DNA of 12,596 nt from Microcaldota archaeon (GTDB taxonomy: Archaea > Micrarchaeota > Micrarchaeia > Micrarchaeales > CABMGC01). The notes under the pieces are model-generated. The model was not told the origin of the DNA. It was given only the letters and a program-made list of their open reading frames with translations, and did not search any database. The translations under genes and the position numbers were made by a program. The stretch lies in contig JAJYXH010000094.1 of assembly GCA_021791075.1 (NCBI GenBank), positions 1-12,596 on the forward strand. The letters are read 5' to 3'. This document shows positions 1-6,895 of this stretch, piece by piece (position 1 is the first letter of the stretch; each line of letters starts with the position of its first letter).

Positions 1-35
1 CGCGAATATCACGTCTATAGACCAGAACTGCGCTT

Positions 36-3000
36 TCATGGCAACCAACTCATTGACAGGTACGTGGAGACCGAAGGCGGCATCTCGTTGTGGTACAGCC
101 GGAAGATCTGCGACGAGTTCAAGGCACGGCTGTAGACCTGCACGTTCGCTACCGACCCGTTAATGAACGACGAAGTGCCGTCCTTGCTTCCTATATCAAA
201 CGGCCCTGATGATGGAACCGATCCGGAGATCGGAGCCGATCCGCATGATCCTGCATTCACGCAGACGTTTACCGAAGTTCCGGAGTAATTTCCCGAGATG
301 AAGTACCATTCTCCCGGAGAGACATGGGTGGATGCCGAAGCCTGATGTAGAATTCCGCCTATGAAGGCTCCGAAGATGACGTTTCCTGAGCTGTCCACCG
401 AGAGACCGCCAAGGCCGTTGTCCTGCCATGTCACCTGGTAGGACGATCCGGACTGGGGAAGGGAGCTGAGATAGACCCATGCGGCCTGTGTCTCCGTTCC
501 CGTGCCCACGGACGGACCTCCTGCAACTATCTTGCTGTTCTTGCCATTGAACGACATGCCATAGCTTCCGCCGAGCGCATGGTATAGGCTCGGATATGTT
601 GCATTGGCCACGGTGTATCTGATCCCGTGCTGGGTTGCGTTGGTCCCGTAAGGGCTGTAGTCGCTTACATCTCCGTCGAGCGGATACCATCCGACAAGCC
701 CGCTCTGGAGCACGGGGAATCCCGCTCTTCCGCGAAGATAGAGAGTCTTCACGCTCTGCGGGCTGAGGGCTGTCGAATAAGCTTGCAGGCCGCTAATGTT
801 CCCTACAAAACCATTTCCTATTATGCCGTTCGCTCCGGTGCTATAGTCGACGAAGTCTCCGGGAGTGCATGCCGACACTCCCTGCTCCTCTCCGTCCACA
901 TACACCGAGAGATTCGATACCGAGTAGACTCCCGTTACGAAGTGCTGCATTCCGTCCTCGATATCAAGCCCTCCGGTTACCGAGCAGCTTCCCCAGGTCT
1001 GCGCGAACTGCTTTACGGTAAACGTCAGCTTCCCGTTATTGTTGAGGTACATCTCATATCCGTTCTGGCCGCCGGTCCCCTGCTCCGACAGGAGTTGGGG
1101 TGAAGCTGGCTGCCCGTTTCTGCTCGCATTTATCCACATGCCAACAGTGAAGAACGACTCAGGTTGCATTATGATCGAGTTTCCCAGAACTATATTCGCG
1201 TTTCCATCGAACGTCGCCTGAAGCAGCGGCGTCACTGTGGAGTTTGTGCTGTTGAGCGCCGAGGTCTGTTGCGGATATGTTTCGAATCCTGCTCCGCCGT
1301 TCCCGTTGCCTGAGTAGTCGAGGCTGTCGCCATTTAGCGGCCACCAGAGCAGCAGGCTGTTCGGCACTGTCGGAGGTCCGCTTATGCCCTCGTAGTAAAC
1401 CGCTGCCATCTCGCCCCTTGTCAAGGCACTGCTGTAGACCTGTACATTGGAGATCGTGCCGTTGAAGTTGAGAAGTCCGGTGTTCCATATCTGATCATTT
1501 CCCCCCCCTACGATTATAGCATTGGATGCCGGAGACGGCGTTGATGGGAGCGTGAACGGTTGCGCAGTTATTCCGGACCATGTGGCGCCGTTCCACAGAT
1601 ATCCGGCAGGCAGCACGCCGTCGACGCTTAGGTTTACCTGTGTCGCTCCATTCCACGATGCCACTACGTTGTGCCATCCGTTCCCGACAAGGTCAACCGG
1701 AATGTAGACGTCATCGCCGCCGAACTCAAGATAGAGGCCTGGGGAGTTGGCCGGAGGGTTTCCACCTATGCCTCCCTGTCGCACCAGTGCAAGCTCGTAA
1801 TCCGTCCCCGATCCCGGGGCCCCTGCACTGAAGAATGGCTGCTGTGCCGAGCTGTTTGTCTTGAGCCAGAGCGAGACACTCCTTCTCGAGGGGAGGATGG
1901 GTCCGACGACCGAGCTGTTCGCCTCGAATCTGGTTACAAAGGCGGGTCTGTTCCAAGATGCACCTGACACCGTGCCAACGTCATTGCTACCGCTTATGTC
2001 GGCGGCGGTGGCGCCATAGCCAAGGGAGAGGGGATACCATGCAACGAGCGAGTTCTGCGTTAGCGCATTGCCCTCAAATGCTATTGCCTGTACACTTACC
2101 AGCGAGCTTGAGTTTACTGCGAGTCCGTTCTGTGGAGGGAGTGCAGTAAGTATTGCTGTTGCTATTCCGCTCTCATTTGTATAATTTATGTAAAATGAGT
2201 TGCCATTGTTGAATGTTCCTGCTGTTGAAGCGAATCCAACTATCGTGTTGCCCAATCCAAAGCCACTGTGGGAAGAGACATCAGCGAAGAGCTGCGAAAC
2301 CGGAGGATAAGTAAGATAGCCTATCTGGGCTCCATTCCTGCCCCACCCGCTGTAGTCGTACGTATTACCATTGAGCGTGTACCATCCTCCGACTTCATCC
2401 TGCCACAGGGGGGCAGCGCCTATGCCACTAGAGTATAGTGCCGCTATGCCGTTCTTTCCAAGTGAAGTGTTATAGAACTGCAAATTTGATATAAGGCCGG
2501 CAAAGTTGCCCCCACTCGTGGAGCCTCCTATGTCGGCGCTCACCGGAGCTGCAGGGCCATGAGGCGGCGGTGGCTTTGACGCCACAAGCCTTCCATTGAC
2601 GTAGAAGTTGGTAGATGAGCCGTTGAACGAACATGCAACAAATTGCCAAGTGTTTAGTGAAAGAACGTAGTTGCTGTCTATATCGCCCCCGCCAAGGTCG
2701 CACCTGAGGGAGTGGTCAGGCGCGTCAATGTAGAGGACAGAGGAGACTATGTCTCTCTGCTCGCCATTGAATGATTCGGGGTATATCCATGCAGTTATTG
2801 TTCCCGTCGCAATCTCGTTTACTGCAAGTGGGGAGCTTACATAGCTGCTGTTACCGTTGAATGATGCCACATGGAGATTCTGCGTCGAAAGACTCAGGCT
2901 CCCGGCCTGGTTGGTGACATTCGGGCACATGTAGTCTACGCATATGGTTCCATATGAGTTGCGCAGCGAGATAGTGCCGTTGGAGATCGGTATGCTGTAT

Positions 3001-3374
3001 ACGTCATTTGTGTTCGCAGCTAGGAATGCCGGATCAGAAAGTATGCTTCCCGCAAGGCTGTACGAGACTGCGCTCGCGAGCTCCTTGCCCACGGAGGCCG
3101 AGACTATCACCTGGCCGTTCCTCGTTATGTTTAGGCTGTACTTTAGCAGCGACCCGCTCACGGGTGTCGAGACCGAGGCGCTGTACCCGCTTCCTCCCTG
3201 CGCGGCGATGTTTAGCTGGCTTGCTATGTCAGCCGCGACAAGCTGCAGGCCCGAATTTATCTCCTGATTAGAGATCGAGGCGCGCTGCTTTGCGACCGTG
3301 ACGAATATCAGCATGAAGATTAATATTACGAATGCGAAGATGACCATGTATTCCAGTGCTACCTGCAGACGCAT
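36..3374 (-). CDS. Giant pilin-like surface protein with four LamG domains
   Basis: Predicted exported or surface-anchored protein of 1112 residues. The N-terminus (MRLQVALEYMVIFAFVILIF) has the archaeal class III prepilin pattern: a short basic leader, then QxxxEY (Q4-Y9) and a hydrophobic stretch to about residue 28. Cleavage just before Q4 would be expected from an EppA/PibD-type peptidase. Four LamG/concanavalin A-like beta-sandwich domains follow at about 165-316, 440-665, 675-885 and 892-1098. Each ends in a recurring block like ISNVQVYSSALTRGEMAAVY (seen near 290, 638, 857 and 1072). Recurring W-x-L-x(4-6)-DYS motifs near 331, 447, 679 and 898 introduce domains; the first is followed by a non-LamG linker (350-440). 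Many N-x-S/T sites suggest N-glycosylation. LamG domains commonly bind glycans or proteins, so adhesion is the likely but inferred role. It is the last gene of a three-gene operon, starting 16 nt after the preceding stop. The low-cysteine, Ser/Gly/Asn-rich composition suits an extracellular protein. Confidence 0.85.
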   Translation of the reverse strand: MRLQVALEYMVIFAFVILIFMLIFVTVAKQRASISNQEINSGLQLVAADIASQLNIAAQGGSGYSASVSTPVSGSLLKYSLNITRNGQVIVSASVGKELASAVSYSLAGSILSDPAFLAANTNDVYSIPISNGTISLRNSYGTICVDYMCPNVTNQAGSLSLSTQNLHVASFNGNSSYVSSPLAVNEIATGTITAWIYPESFNGEQRDIVSSVLYIDAPDHSLRCDLGGGDIDSNYVLSLNTWQFVACSFNGSSTNFYVNGRLVASKPPPPHGPAAPVSADIGGSTSGGNFAGLISNLQFYNTSLGKNGIAALYSSGIGAAPLWQDEVGGWYTLNGNTYDYSGWGRNGAQIGYLTYPPVSQLFADVSSHSGFGLGNTIVGFASTAGTFNNGNSFYINYTNESGIATAILTALPPQNGLAVNSSSLVSVQAIAFEGNALTQNSLVAWYPLSLGYGATAADISGSNDVGTVSGASWNRPAFVTRFEANSSVVGPILPSRRSVSLWLKTNSSAQQPFFSAGAPGSGTDYELALVRQGGIGGNPPANSPGLYLEFGGDDVYIPVDLVGNGWHNVVASWNGATQVNLSVDGVLPAGYLWNGATWSGITAQPFTLPSTPSPASNAIIVGGGNDQIWNTGLLNFNGTISNVQVYSSALTRGEMAAVYYEGISGPPTVPNSLLLWWPLNGDSLDYSGNGNGGAGFETYPQQTSALNSTNSTVTPLLQATFDGNANIVLGNSIIMQPESFFTVGMWINASRNGQPASPQLLSEQGTGGQNGYEMYLNNNGKLTFTVKQFAQTWGSCSVTGGLDIEDGMQHFVTGVYSVSNLSVYVDGEEQGVSACTPGDFVDYSTGANGIIGNGFVGNISGLQAYSTALSPQSVKTLYLRGRAGFPVLQSGLVGWYPLDGDVSDYSPYGTNATQHGIRYTVANATYPSLYHALGGSYGMSFNGKNSKIVAGGPSVGTGTETQAAWVYLSSLPQSGSSYQVTWQDNGLGGLSVDSSGNVIFGAFIGGILHQASASTHVSPGEWYFISGNYSGTSVNVCVNAGSCGSAPISGSVPSSGPFDIGSKDGTSSFINGSVANVQVYSRALNSSQIFRLYHNEMPPSVSTYLSMSWLP
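1501..1508 (-). repeat. G8 homopolymer in LamG gene coding strand
   Basis: Eight consecutive C on the plus strand are eight G in the coding strand of the LamG surface-protein gene, encoding the three glycines of I-V-G-G-G-N-D near residue 623. A one-base slip would move translation into a frame with an early stop and remove the last part of LamG domain 2 and all of domains 3 and 4. It could be a phase-variation tract or simply a chance glycine run; no variant evidence is available. Confidence 0.5.
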
Positions 3375-3390
3375 TCAAACACTCAAAACA

Positions 3391-3861
3391 TTAAACTATC
3401 GGGGATATGTAGACGCACGGAAGCTGCGAGTTATGTGGGCACGATGCGGTTGCGCTGATGTTTACAAGGTACGATCCCGTGCCAACTATCCCTCCAAGAT
3501 TTCCGCTGACGTTTACAGGAGTGTAAGATGTGACGTAACTCAATCCGGTAGGAGAGCTCACAACGAAGATGACCTCGTGTCCGACGCCGTTGTTCAGCGC
3601 TCCGACGTATATGTACCTGACTCCCGGAGGAACCTGCACCTGTATGACCTGCTTCGCCGGGGGCCCCTCGCTTCCTACCGCGGTGGCTATGCTGGATATC
3701 TTGCTTGCCGCCTGCTGCGCCTCGATCGCGGAGAGGGAGGAGTTGGCGTTGGCCAGCTGTATGAATGCTATTGCCACAACCGGAAGGAGGATGGCGAGCC
3801 CTACGGATAGAGTTATCAGGAGCTCGAAGCTCGACTGGCCCTTACTCTTCCTCTCTATCAT
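3391..3861 (-). CDS. Small class III signal peptide (pilin-like) protein
   Basis: Protein of 156 residues with a textbook archaeal class III leader: basic MIERKSKG, then QSSFELL and a hydrophobic helix to about residue 34, followed by a polar region (LANANSSLSAIEAQQAASK). Cleavage between G8 and Q9 is expected for a prepilin peptidase. The remaining ~120 residues read as beta-rich (VIQVQVPPGVRYIYVGAL, GHEVIFVVSSPTG) with two cysteines near the C-terminus (C-P-H-N-S-Q-L-P-C) that could form a disulfide. It is probably a minor pilin or pseudopilin forming a surface filament, or an anchor, with the giant LamG protein encoded next. The start codon lies inside the end of the upstream CBS gene (20-nt overlap), so translation is probably coupled. 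The family beyond the leader is not recognised. Confidence 0.8.
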   Translation of the reverse strand: MIERKSKGQSSFELLITLSVGLAILLPVVAIAFIQLANANSSLSAIEAQQAASKISSIATAVGSEGPPAKQVIQVQVPPGVRYIYVGALNNGVGHEVIFVVSSPTGLSYVTSYTPVNVSGNLGGIVGTGSYLVNISATASCPHNSQLPCVYISPIV

Positions 3862-4993
3862 ATGTGGAATCAGCCTCCCTCGTGCTTGTTACTATTACCT
3901 CCTTCTCGGATTTGATTATCCTGTAGATCGTGTCCTCCAGCGCCTTCAGGGTCCTGTCAAGCGTAAATCCCGATACAGAAGTGTAGATCGTGCCGCCCTT
4001 CTCGAGCCCTACCCTGGCCTTGAGCTCGTACCCCCTGGTCTTCACTGGCTTCACGTTGAGCGATATGTATGACACGTCTACATTTCCGAACTTGTTTATC
4101 CTTTCGGCCATCTTCGAGAGCGAGTCGCTTATTTCCGTCCTGAACTCCTCTCCGTCCTCACCGAGCCCTGAGATGAGGATCTTCTCCCTCGCCTTCTTGC
4201 CCCCTCCTTGTATTATGGTCTCGAAGATATCCCTCACGGTAATGACTCCTATTGCCTTCCCGCTCCTCGTTGCTATCAGCGAAGAGATGTTCTGCCCGAC
4301 AAGCTGCCTTATCGCGTCATCGACAGTCGCGTCGGATTCTATGGTCCTGGGATTCCTGCTGCATATCTGGCCCACGGTCACTTCGGCTTTCTCCCTCACC
4401 GGGTACGTCCTCCTGCTCTCAGACCCCTTGAGTTCTGGGGTGTACTTCACTATGTTCCTGTGCGTAAGTATGCCCATCAGCTTCCCCCCGGAGAGCACCG
4501 CAAGCCTGTTCACCTGGTGCTGGCCTAGCGCATTCTGCGCCTGCGTCACGCTTGCCTCGGAGTCTATCGCTATCAGCGGCGTTGACATTATGTCGCCGAC
4601 CTTCGACTTGGAGAGCAGGTGCATCGAGAGGACAACCTTGAGCATCGAGTCCCTGTTTATCACTCCTGACACGCTGTTTCCCTTCATGTATGGCAGGGCC
4701 TTGGTCGCAAAGTGGTAGAAGTAGTCTATTGCCTCTGAGATCGATGTCGTGCTTGTCACGACCGGCACCTTCTTCGCGAACTTGCCGCTCGCAAACCTGT
4801 CCTCGAGCCTGAGAGACCCGCGCTTCGAGATTGAACGCTGGTCAACTATGCCCATATAACTGTCGTCCTTGGTTATGACGACTGCGCCGAATTTCTCCAC
4901 AGCATCGAGTATGCTGGTTATCGGAACCTTCTGGTCATAGGTCGCAGTCTTTGATACAAGCTCCTCTGGCACGTTCTCGAAAATCTCTCGCAT
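3842..4993 (-). CDS. Four-CBS protein with HPF/S30AE-like ribosome-binding tail
   Basis: Protein of 383 residues. Four CBS motifs form two Bateman modules at about 12-57, 66-118, 131-184 and 205-258. The last two are the most canonical (RLAVLSGGKLMGILTHRNIV and SLIATRSGKAIGVITVRDIF). Residues ~268-365 follow the HPF/RaiA (S30AE) pattern: ILISG, helix SDSLSKMAERINKFGN, strands VSYISLNVKP, YELKARVGLE and TIYTSVSGFTLD, then helix LKALEDTIYRIIKSEKE. CBS pairs bind adenine nucleotides and HPF domains bind the small ribosomal subunit. Archaeal CBS-containing ribosome hibernation or 30S-dimerisation factors (aRDF, Dri) have been reported; this protein resembles that architecture, but orthology is inferred. 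It is cytoplasmic and the first gene of an operon with two pilin-like proteins. A TATA-like box lies about 34 nt upstream of the ATG, consistent with a very short leader. The ORF begins MREIFENVPEELV, and no alternative start seems better. Confidence 0.85.
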   Translation of the reverse strand: MREIFENVPEELVSKTATYDQKVPITSILDAVEKFGAVVITKDDSYMGIVDQRSISKRGSLRLEDRFASGKFAKKVPVVTSTTSISEAIDYFYHFATKALPYMKGNSVSGVINRDSMLKVVLSMHLLSKSKVGDIMSTPLIAIDSEASVTQAQNALGQHQVNRLAVLSGGKLMGILTHRNIVKYTPELKGSESRRTYPVREKAEVTVGQICSRNPRTIESDATVDDAIRQLVGQNISSLIATRSGKAIGVITVRDIFETIIQGGGKKAREKILISGLGEDGEEFRTEISDSLSKMAERINKFGNVDVSYISLNVKPVKTRGYELKARVGLEKGGTIYTSVSGFTLDRTLKALEDTIYRIIKSEKEVIVTSTREADSTYDREEE

Positions 4994-5020
4994 GAAATCA
5001 GCACAGTAATAAGAGTGTGT

Positions 5021-5034
5021 ATATATTTAAATAG
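5021..5034 (-). promoter_or_regulatory. TATA box of the CBS-HPF/pilin/LamG operon
   Basis: On the minus strand the sequence reads CTATTTAAATATAT, a strong archaeal TATA element centred about 34 nt upstream of the ATG at 4993. A start of transcription 25-27 nt downstream would give a leader of roughly 5-10 nt. No other promoter is obvious before the two downstream genes, which follow with a 20-nt overlap and a 16-nt gap. Confidence 0.6.
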
Positions 5035-5103
5035 TAAGCGCATTATCCATTAGCACCCAAGTGTACCACTCGAATCAAGGCCATATTCAATGGGAAAAGG
5101 CGT

Positions 5104-5174
5104 GCCGGGATGGCAGATCGGCTATGCGTCCGCCTGCAGAGCGGAAAAGGGGGGTTCAACTCCCTCTCCCGGCT
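5104..5174 (+). tRNA. tRNA-Cys (GCA)
   Basis: A complete cloverleaf can be folded by eye. The acceptor GCCGGGA (5104-5110) pairs with TCCCGGC (5167-5173). The D stem GCA/TGC (5113-5115/5125-5127) has the G18-G19 pair in the loop. The anticodon stem TCCGC/GCGGA encloses the loop CTGCAGA with anticodon GCA at 5136-5138. The variable loop is 4 nt, and the T arm is GGGGG-TTCAACT-CCCTC with one G-T pair. The discriminator base is T (U73), the usual identity element for cysteinyl-tRNA synthetase. CCA is not encoded (TTAT follows). There is no intron. Its 3' 12 bases plus one are repeated at 6896-6908, bounding an AT-rich islet. Confidence 0.95.
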
Positions 5175-5175
5175 T
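5163..5175 (+). repeat. attL-like copy: tRNA-Cys 3' end
   Basis: CCTCTCCCGGCTT covers the 3' strand of the T stem, the 3' acceptor strand and the discriminator of tRNA-Cys. It is identical over 13 bp to 6896-6908 in the same orientation. This is the usual shape of an attachment site used by tyrosine integrases at tRNA 3' ends. The tRNA gene is intact at this side. Confidence 0.55.
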
Positions 5176-5190
5176 ATATCTCACGGTTAC

Positions 5191-5207
5191 GGTTATTTAA
5201 CATAACC
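5191..5207. repeat. Small hairpin after tRNA-Cys
   Basis: GGTTAT-TTAAC-ATAACC is a perfect 6-bp stem with a 5-nt loop, 17 nt beyond the tRNA. It could help end or process the tRNA transcript, or be part of an attachment region. The rest of 5176-5314 is AT-rich and shows no gene. Confidence 0.3.
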
Positions 5208-5314
5208 TCTATATATCTATCTTTCCTAGTATACTTAGATGATTTGATGCCCAGCGGAGCTTTCATGTTGCGTTCATAGTCCTTCAACAACAGAGGAATA
5301 CTTAAATATTCATG

Positions 5315-6262
5315 TTAACAGCTTTTTATATAATCCAGCAGTTCTTTGGCTACTTTTATAGCTCTGAATTGCTCTACATCTTCTCTTTCCCTCTTGCTAG
5401 CTTCATCTCTTGCATTTGCACTTGACATGAATTTGTCAAGCCCCTTTGCGAGCGCTTTTTCATCTCCTATCGGCACTATGATGCCGCTTCCTTCGACGAA
5501 TTCAGAACCATTTGTTCTTGTAGTTACCACAGGCAACCCCATAGCCATTGCTTCTGTTCTTGCAGTGCCTGGTTGTTCTTGTAAAGAAGGAAGACAGAAA
5601 ATTGATGCATTAAGATATTCTTTTCTAAGTGCTATATCATCCATAGGCAATGGATGCATTCCTTCCCACCAAATTCCTAATTTATCCGAAAGATTAGCAA
5701 GATAGATGGCATAATCACCATCTTGGTCCCAACCAACAAGTTTCAATTTCCAGTCTTTATGTTTATTGTGTATACTTGCAAATGCTCGTATAAGTACCTC
5801 TTGTTGTTTGTTTGGAGTCAAACGGGCCACGCAAAGCACTATTTTTTTCCTGTGCTTTCCCTCTCCTTTCTTAAGGAAGTAACGTTCGGGAATTCCCTCT
5901 CTAATGATCTTCAACTTTTTCTTAAGAAAAGGAGCAAATGCGATTGATGAATTATAACCTTGTTGCGTGTTTACATAAAGAAAATGTGCTATACTTGTCT
6001 TTGCGATAAGAGAGATATATACTAAAAATTTGAAATATGGTAACTTCTCATAACTATCTTGTTCTATGCCTATATTGAATGCTATTTTAAGCCTTGGATT
6101 GAGTAATTTAAGAAAGAGGGCTGCCATTGAATTATTGCGGAAAAGCATCATATTTATCCCTGCTTCCCTTATTTTGGTGTTAAGTTGCATGGCAAGTTGC
6201 CATTGGATTATCGGATTTGTAAAGTCATTTCTATAATTATTAAGAAAAATCATCTCCGGCAA
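5315..6262 (-). CDS. GT4-family (GT-B) glycosyltransferase
   Basis: Likely transfers a sugar from an NDP-sugar to a surface glycan or lipid at the cytoplasmic face of the membrane. The C-terminal half has the GT4 signature: VARLTPNKQQEVLIRAFA (numbering from 6262, ~145-162), and an E-x7-E motif (E229...E237) within QEQPGTARTEAMAMGLPVV. The protein is 315 residues from the TTG at 6262, short for the family. In-frame coding clearly continues upstream: KIGYLFTEIFTESDLGRDYA and GAETILFCLGNNVHKKG look like the missing first Rossmann strand and loop. The open frame extends to 6427, after a TAA at 6428-6430, but contains no ATG, GTG or TTG before 6262. The gene is AT-rich and lies inside the tRNA-Cys islet, pointing to transfer. 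Specificity cannot be told. It may be a functional gene with a non-standard start or a 5'-damaged pseudogene. Confidence 0.85.
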   Translation of the reverse strand: MPEMIFLNNYRNDFTNPIIQWQLAMQLNTKIREAGINMMLFRNNSMAALFLKLLNPRLKIAFNIGIEQDSYEKLPYFKFLVYISLIAKTSIAHFLYVNTQQGYNSSIAFAPFLKKKLKIIREGIPERYFLKKGEGKHRKKIVLCVARLTPNKQQEVLIRAFASIHNKHKDWKLKLVGWDQDGDYAIYLANLSDKLGIWWEGMHPLPMDDIALRKEYLNASIFCLPSLQEQPGTARTEAMAMGLPVVTTRTNGSEFVEGSGIIVPIGDEKALAKGLDKFMSSANARDEASKREREDVEQFRAIKVAKELLDYIKSC

Positions 6263-6427
6263 TCCTTTTTTGTGTACATTATTGCCAAGACAAAAGAGTA
6301 TGGTTTCTGCTCCTAATTTAGTAAGATTAATTGGGGTAAGCGCATAATCTCTCCCAAGGTCTGATTCCGTAAATATTTCTGTAAATAAATAACCGATTTT
6401 GAGTTTAATTGTTATGGTTACCCCCTT
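6263..6427 (-). other. Upstream coding extension of the glycosyltransferase without a standard start
   Basis: Read in the glycosyltransferase frame, this stretch encodes ITIKLKIGYLFTEIF and then SDLGRDYALTPINLTKLGAE, which resembles the conserved N-terminus of GT4 enzymes. From ATA at 6415 it would add 51 residues, giving 366 in total, a normal family length. The only candidate starts at a suitable place are ATA (6415) or ATT (6409). One ATG-to-ATA change would explain the loss. Confidence 0.65.
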
Positions 6428-6436
6428 TTATATCTT
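6425..6436 (-). promoter_or_regulatory. TATA box of the glycosyltransferase
   Basis: The minus strand reads AAGATATAAAAG. Transcription would be expected to start near 6403, close to the apparent N-terminal codons. The same 12 bases occur on the plus strand at 6517-6528 before the regulator gene. Confidence 0.5.
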
Positions 6437-6488
6437 AGCTTTAAGGCTTGGTCAAATCATTGTCTGCCACAGTATTGATAATTTACTT

Positions 6489-6507
6489 AAGTAGATTAAA
6501 TCTACTT
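6489..6507. promoter_or_regulatory. 19-bp palindrome, probable operator
   Basis: AAGTAGATT-A-AATCTACTT is a perfect 9-bp inverted repeat around one central base. It ends 10 nt before the TATA region of the winged-helix gene and lies 40 nt before its ATG. The symmetry suits a dimeric winged-helix protein, so autoregulation by the adjacent gene product is the simplest inference. Confidence 0.55.
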
Positions 6508-6516
6508 TTCATAAGC

Positions 6517-6528
6517 AAGATATAAAAG
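6517..6528 (+). promoter_or_regulatory. TATA box of the winged-helix gene
   Basis: AAGATATAAAAG is centred about 24 nt upstream of the ATG at 6547, predicting a leaderless or nearly leaderless mRNA. It is identical over 12 bp to the divergent glycosyltransferase promoter element. Confidence 0.55.
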
Positions 6529-6546
6529 TCTTCCCATAGTTTATTC

Positions 6547-6807
6547 ATGGCAAAGGCAGACATACGCGACATAATCCTACAGCGTTATGTGTTGGACATT
6601 TTGCGTGAACTCAAAAGTCCAAAGAGATATGGGGGGTTACAGAAGAAGATCAGGACTAGAAGGACACTCTCATCAAAAATTGCCAAGCTTAGGGGGCATG
6701 GTTTAATCGAGGTCACGCCAATCCTGGTGGGGAATAGGTATGTAAGCTCTTACGCACTCACAGAGAAAGGCAAAAAGATTATAAGATTACTTGAGGAGAT
6801 GTACTAG
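6547..6807 (+). CDS. Small winged-helix transcription regulator
   Basis: DNA-binding protein of 86 residues made of little more than one winged-helix domain. Helices fall at about 5-22 (IRDIILQRYVLDILRELK) and 29-36. The probable recognition helix is at 40-50 (TLSSKIAKLRGHGL). The wing is at 52-71 (LIEVTPILVGNRYVSSYALT), followed by a closing helix KGKKIIRLLEEMY. This is the layout of MarR/ArsR/HxlR-like archaeal regulators; no cysteine metal site or ligand domain is seen. It lies in the tRNA-Cys islet, divergent from the glycosyltransferase, with a 19-bp palindrome directly upstream. It probably represses itself and perhaps the glycosyltransferase. The ATG fits a leaderless start from the TATA box at 6517-6528. 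Confidence 0.8.
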   Translation: MAKADIRDIILQRYVLDILRELKSPKRYGGLQKKIRTRRTLSSKIAKLRGHGLIEVTPILVGNRYVSSYALTEKGKKIIRLLEEMY

Positions 6808-6895
6808 AAGAGTTGTTAAATATTCCGTCTATATGGCGATTTTTAAGAATACTTACTTAGCAGAAAGGTAATATCCATTACTATAACCTTGAAGA

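Noticed and set aside
3990..4718. 242-codon plus-strand frame inside the CBS gene
   Set aside because: It is antisense to clearly conserved CBS domains and is only a low-complexity Ser/Pro/Leu mirror of that gene.
5061..5279. 72-codon plus-strand frame across the tRNA region
   Set aside because: It runs through a complete tRNA-Cys gene and has no protein-like features.
5176..6895. Integrase gene or split SSV-type integrase halves in the islet
   Set aside because: No frame on either strand shows the tyrosine recombinase R...HxxR...Y pattern. The only supportable genes are the glycosyltransferase and the winged-helix regulator.
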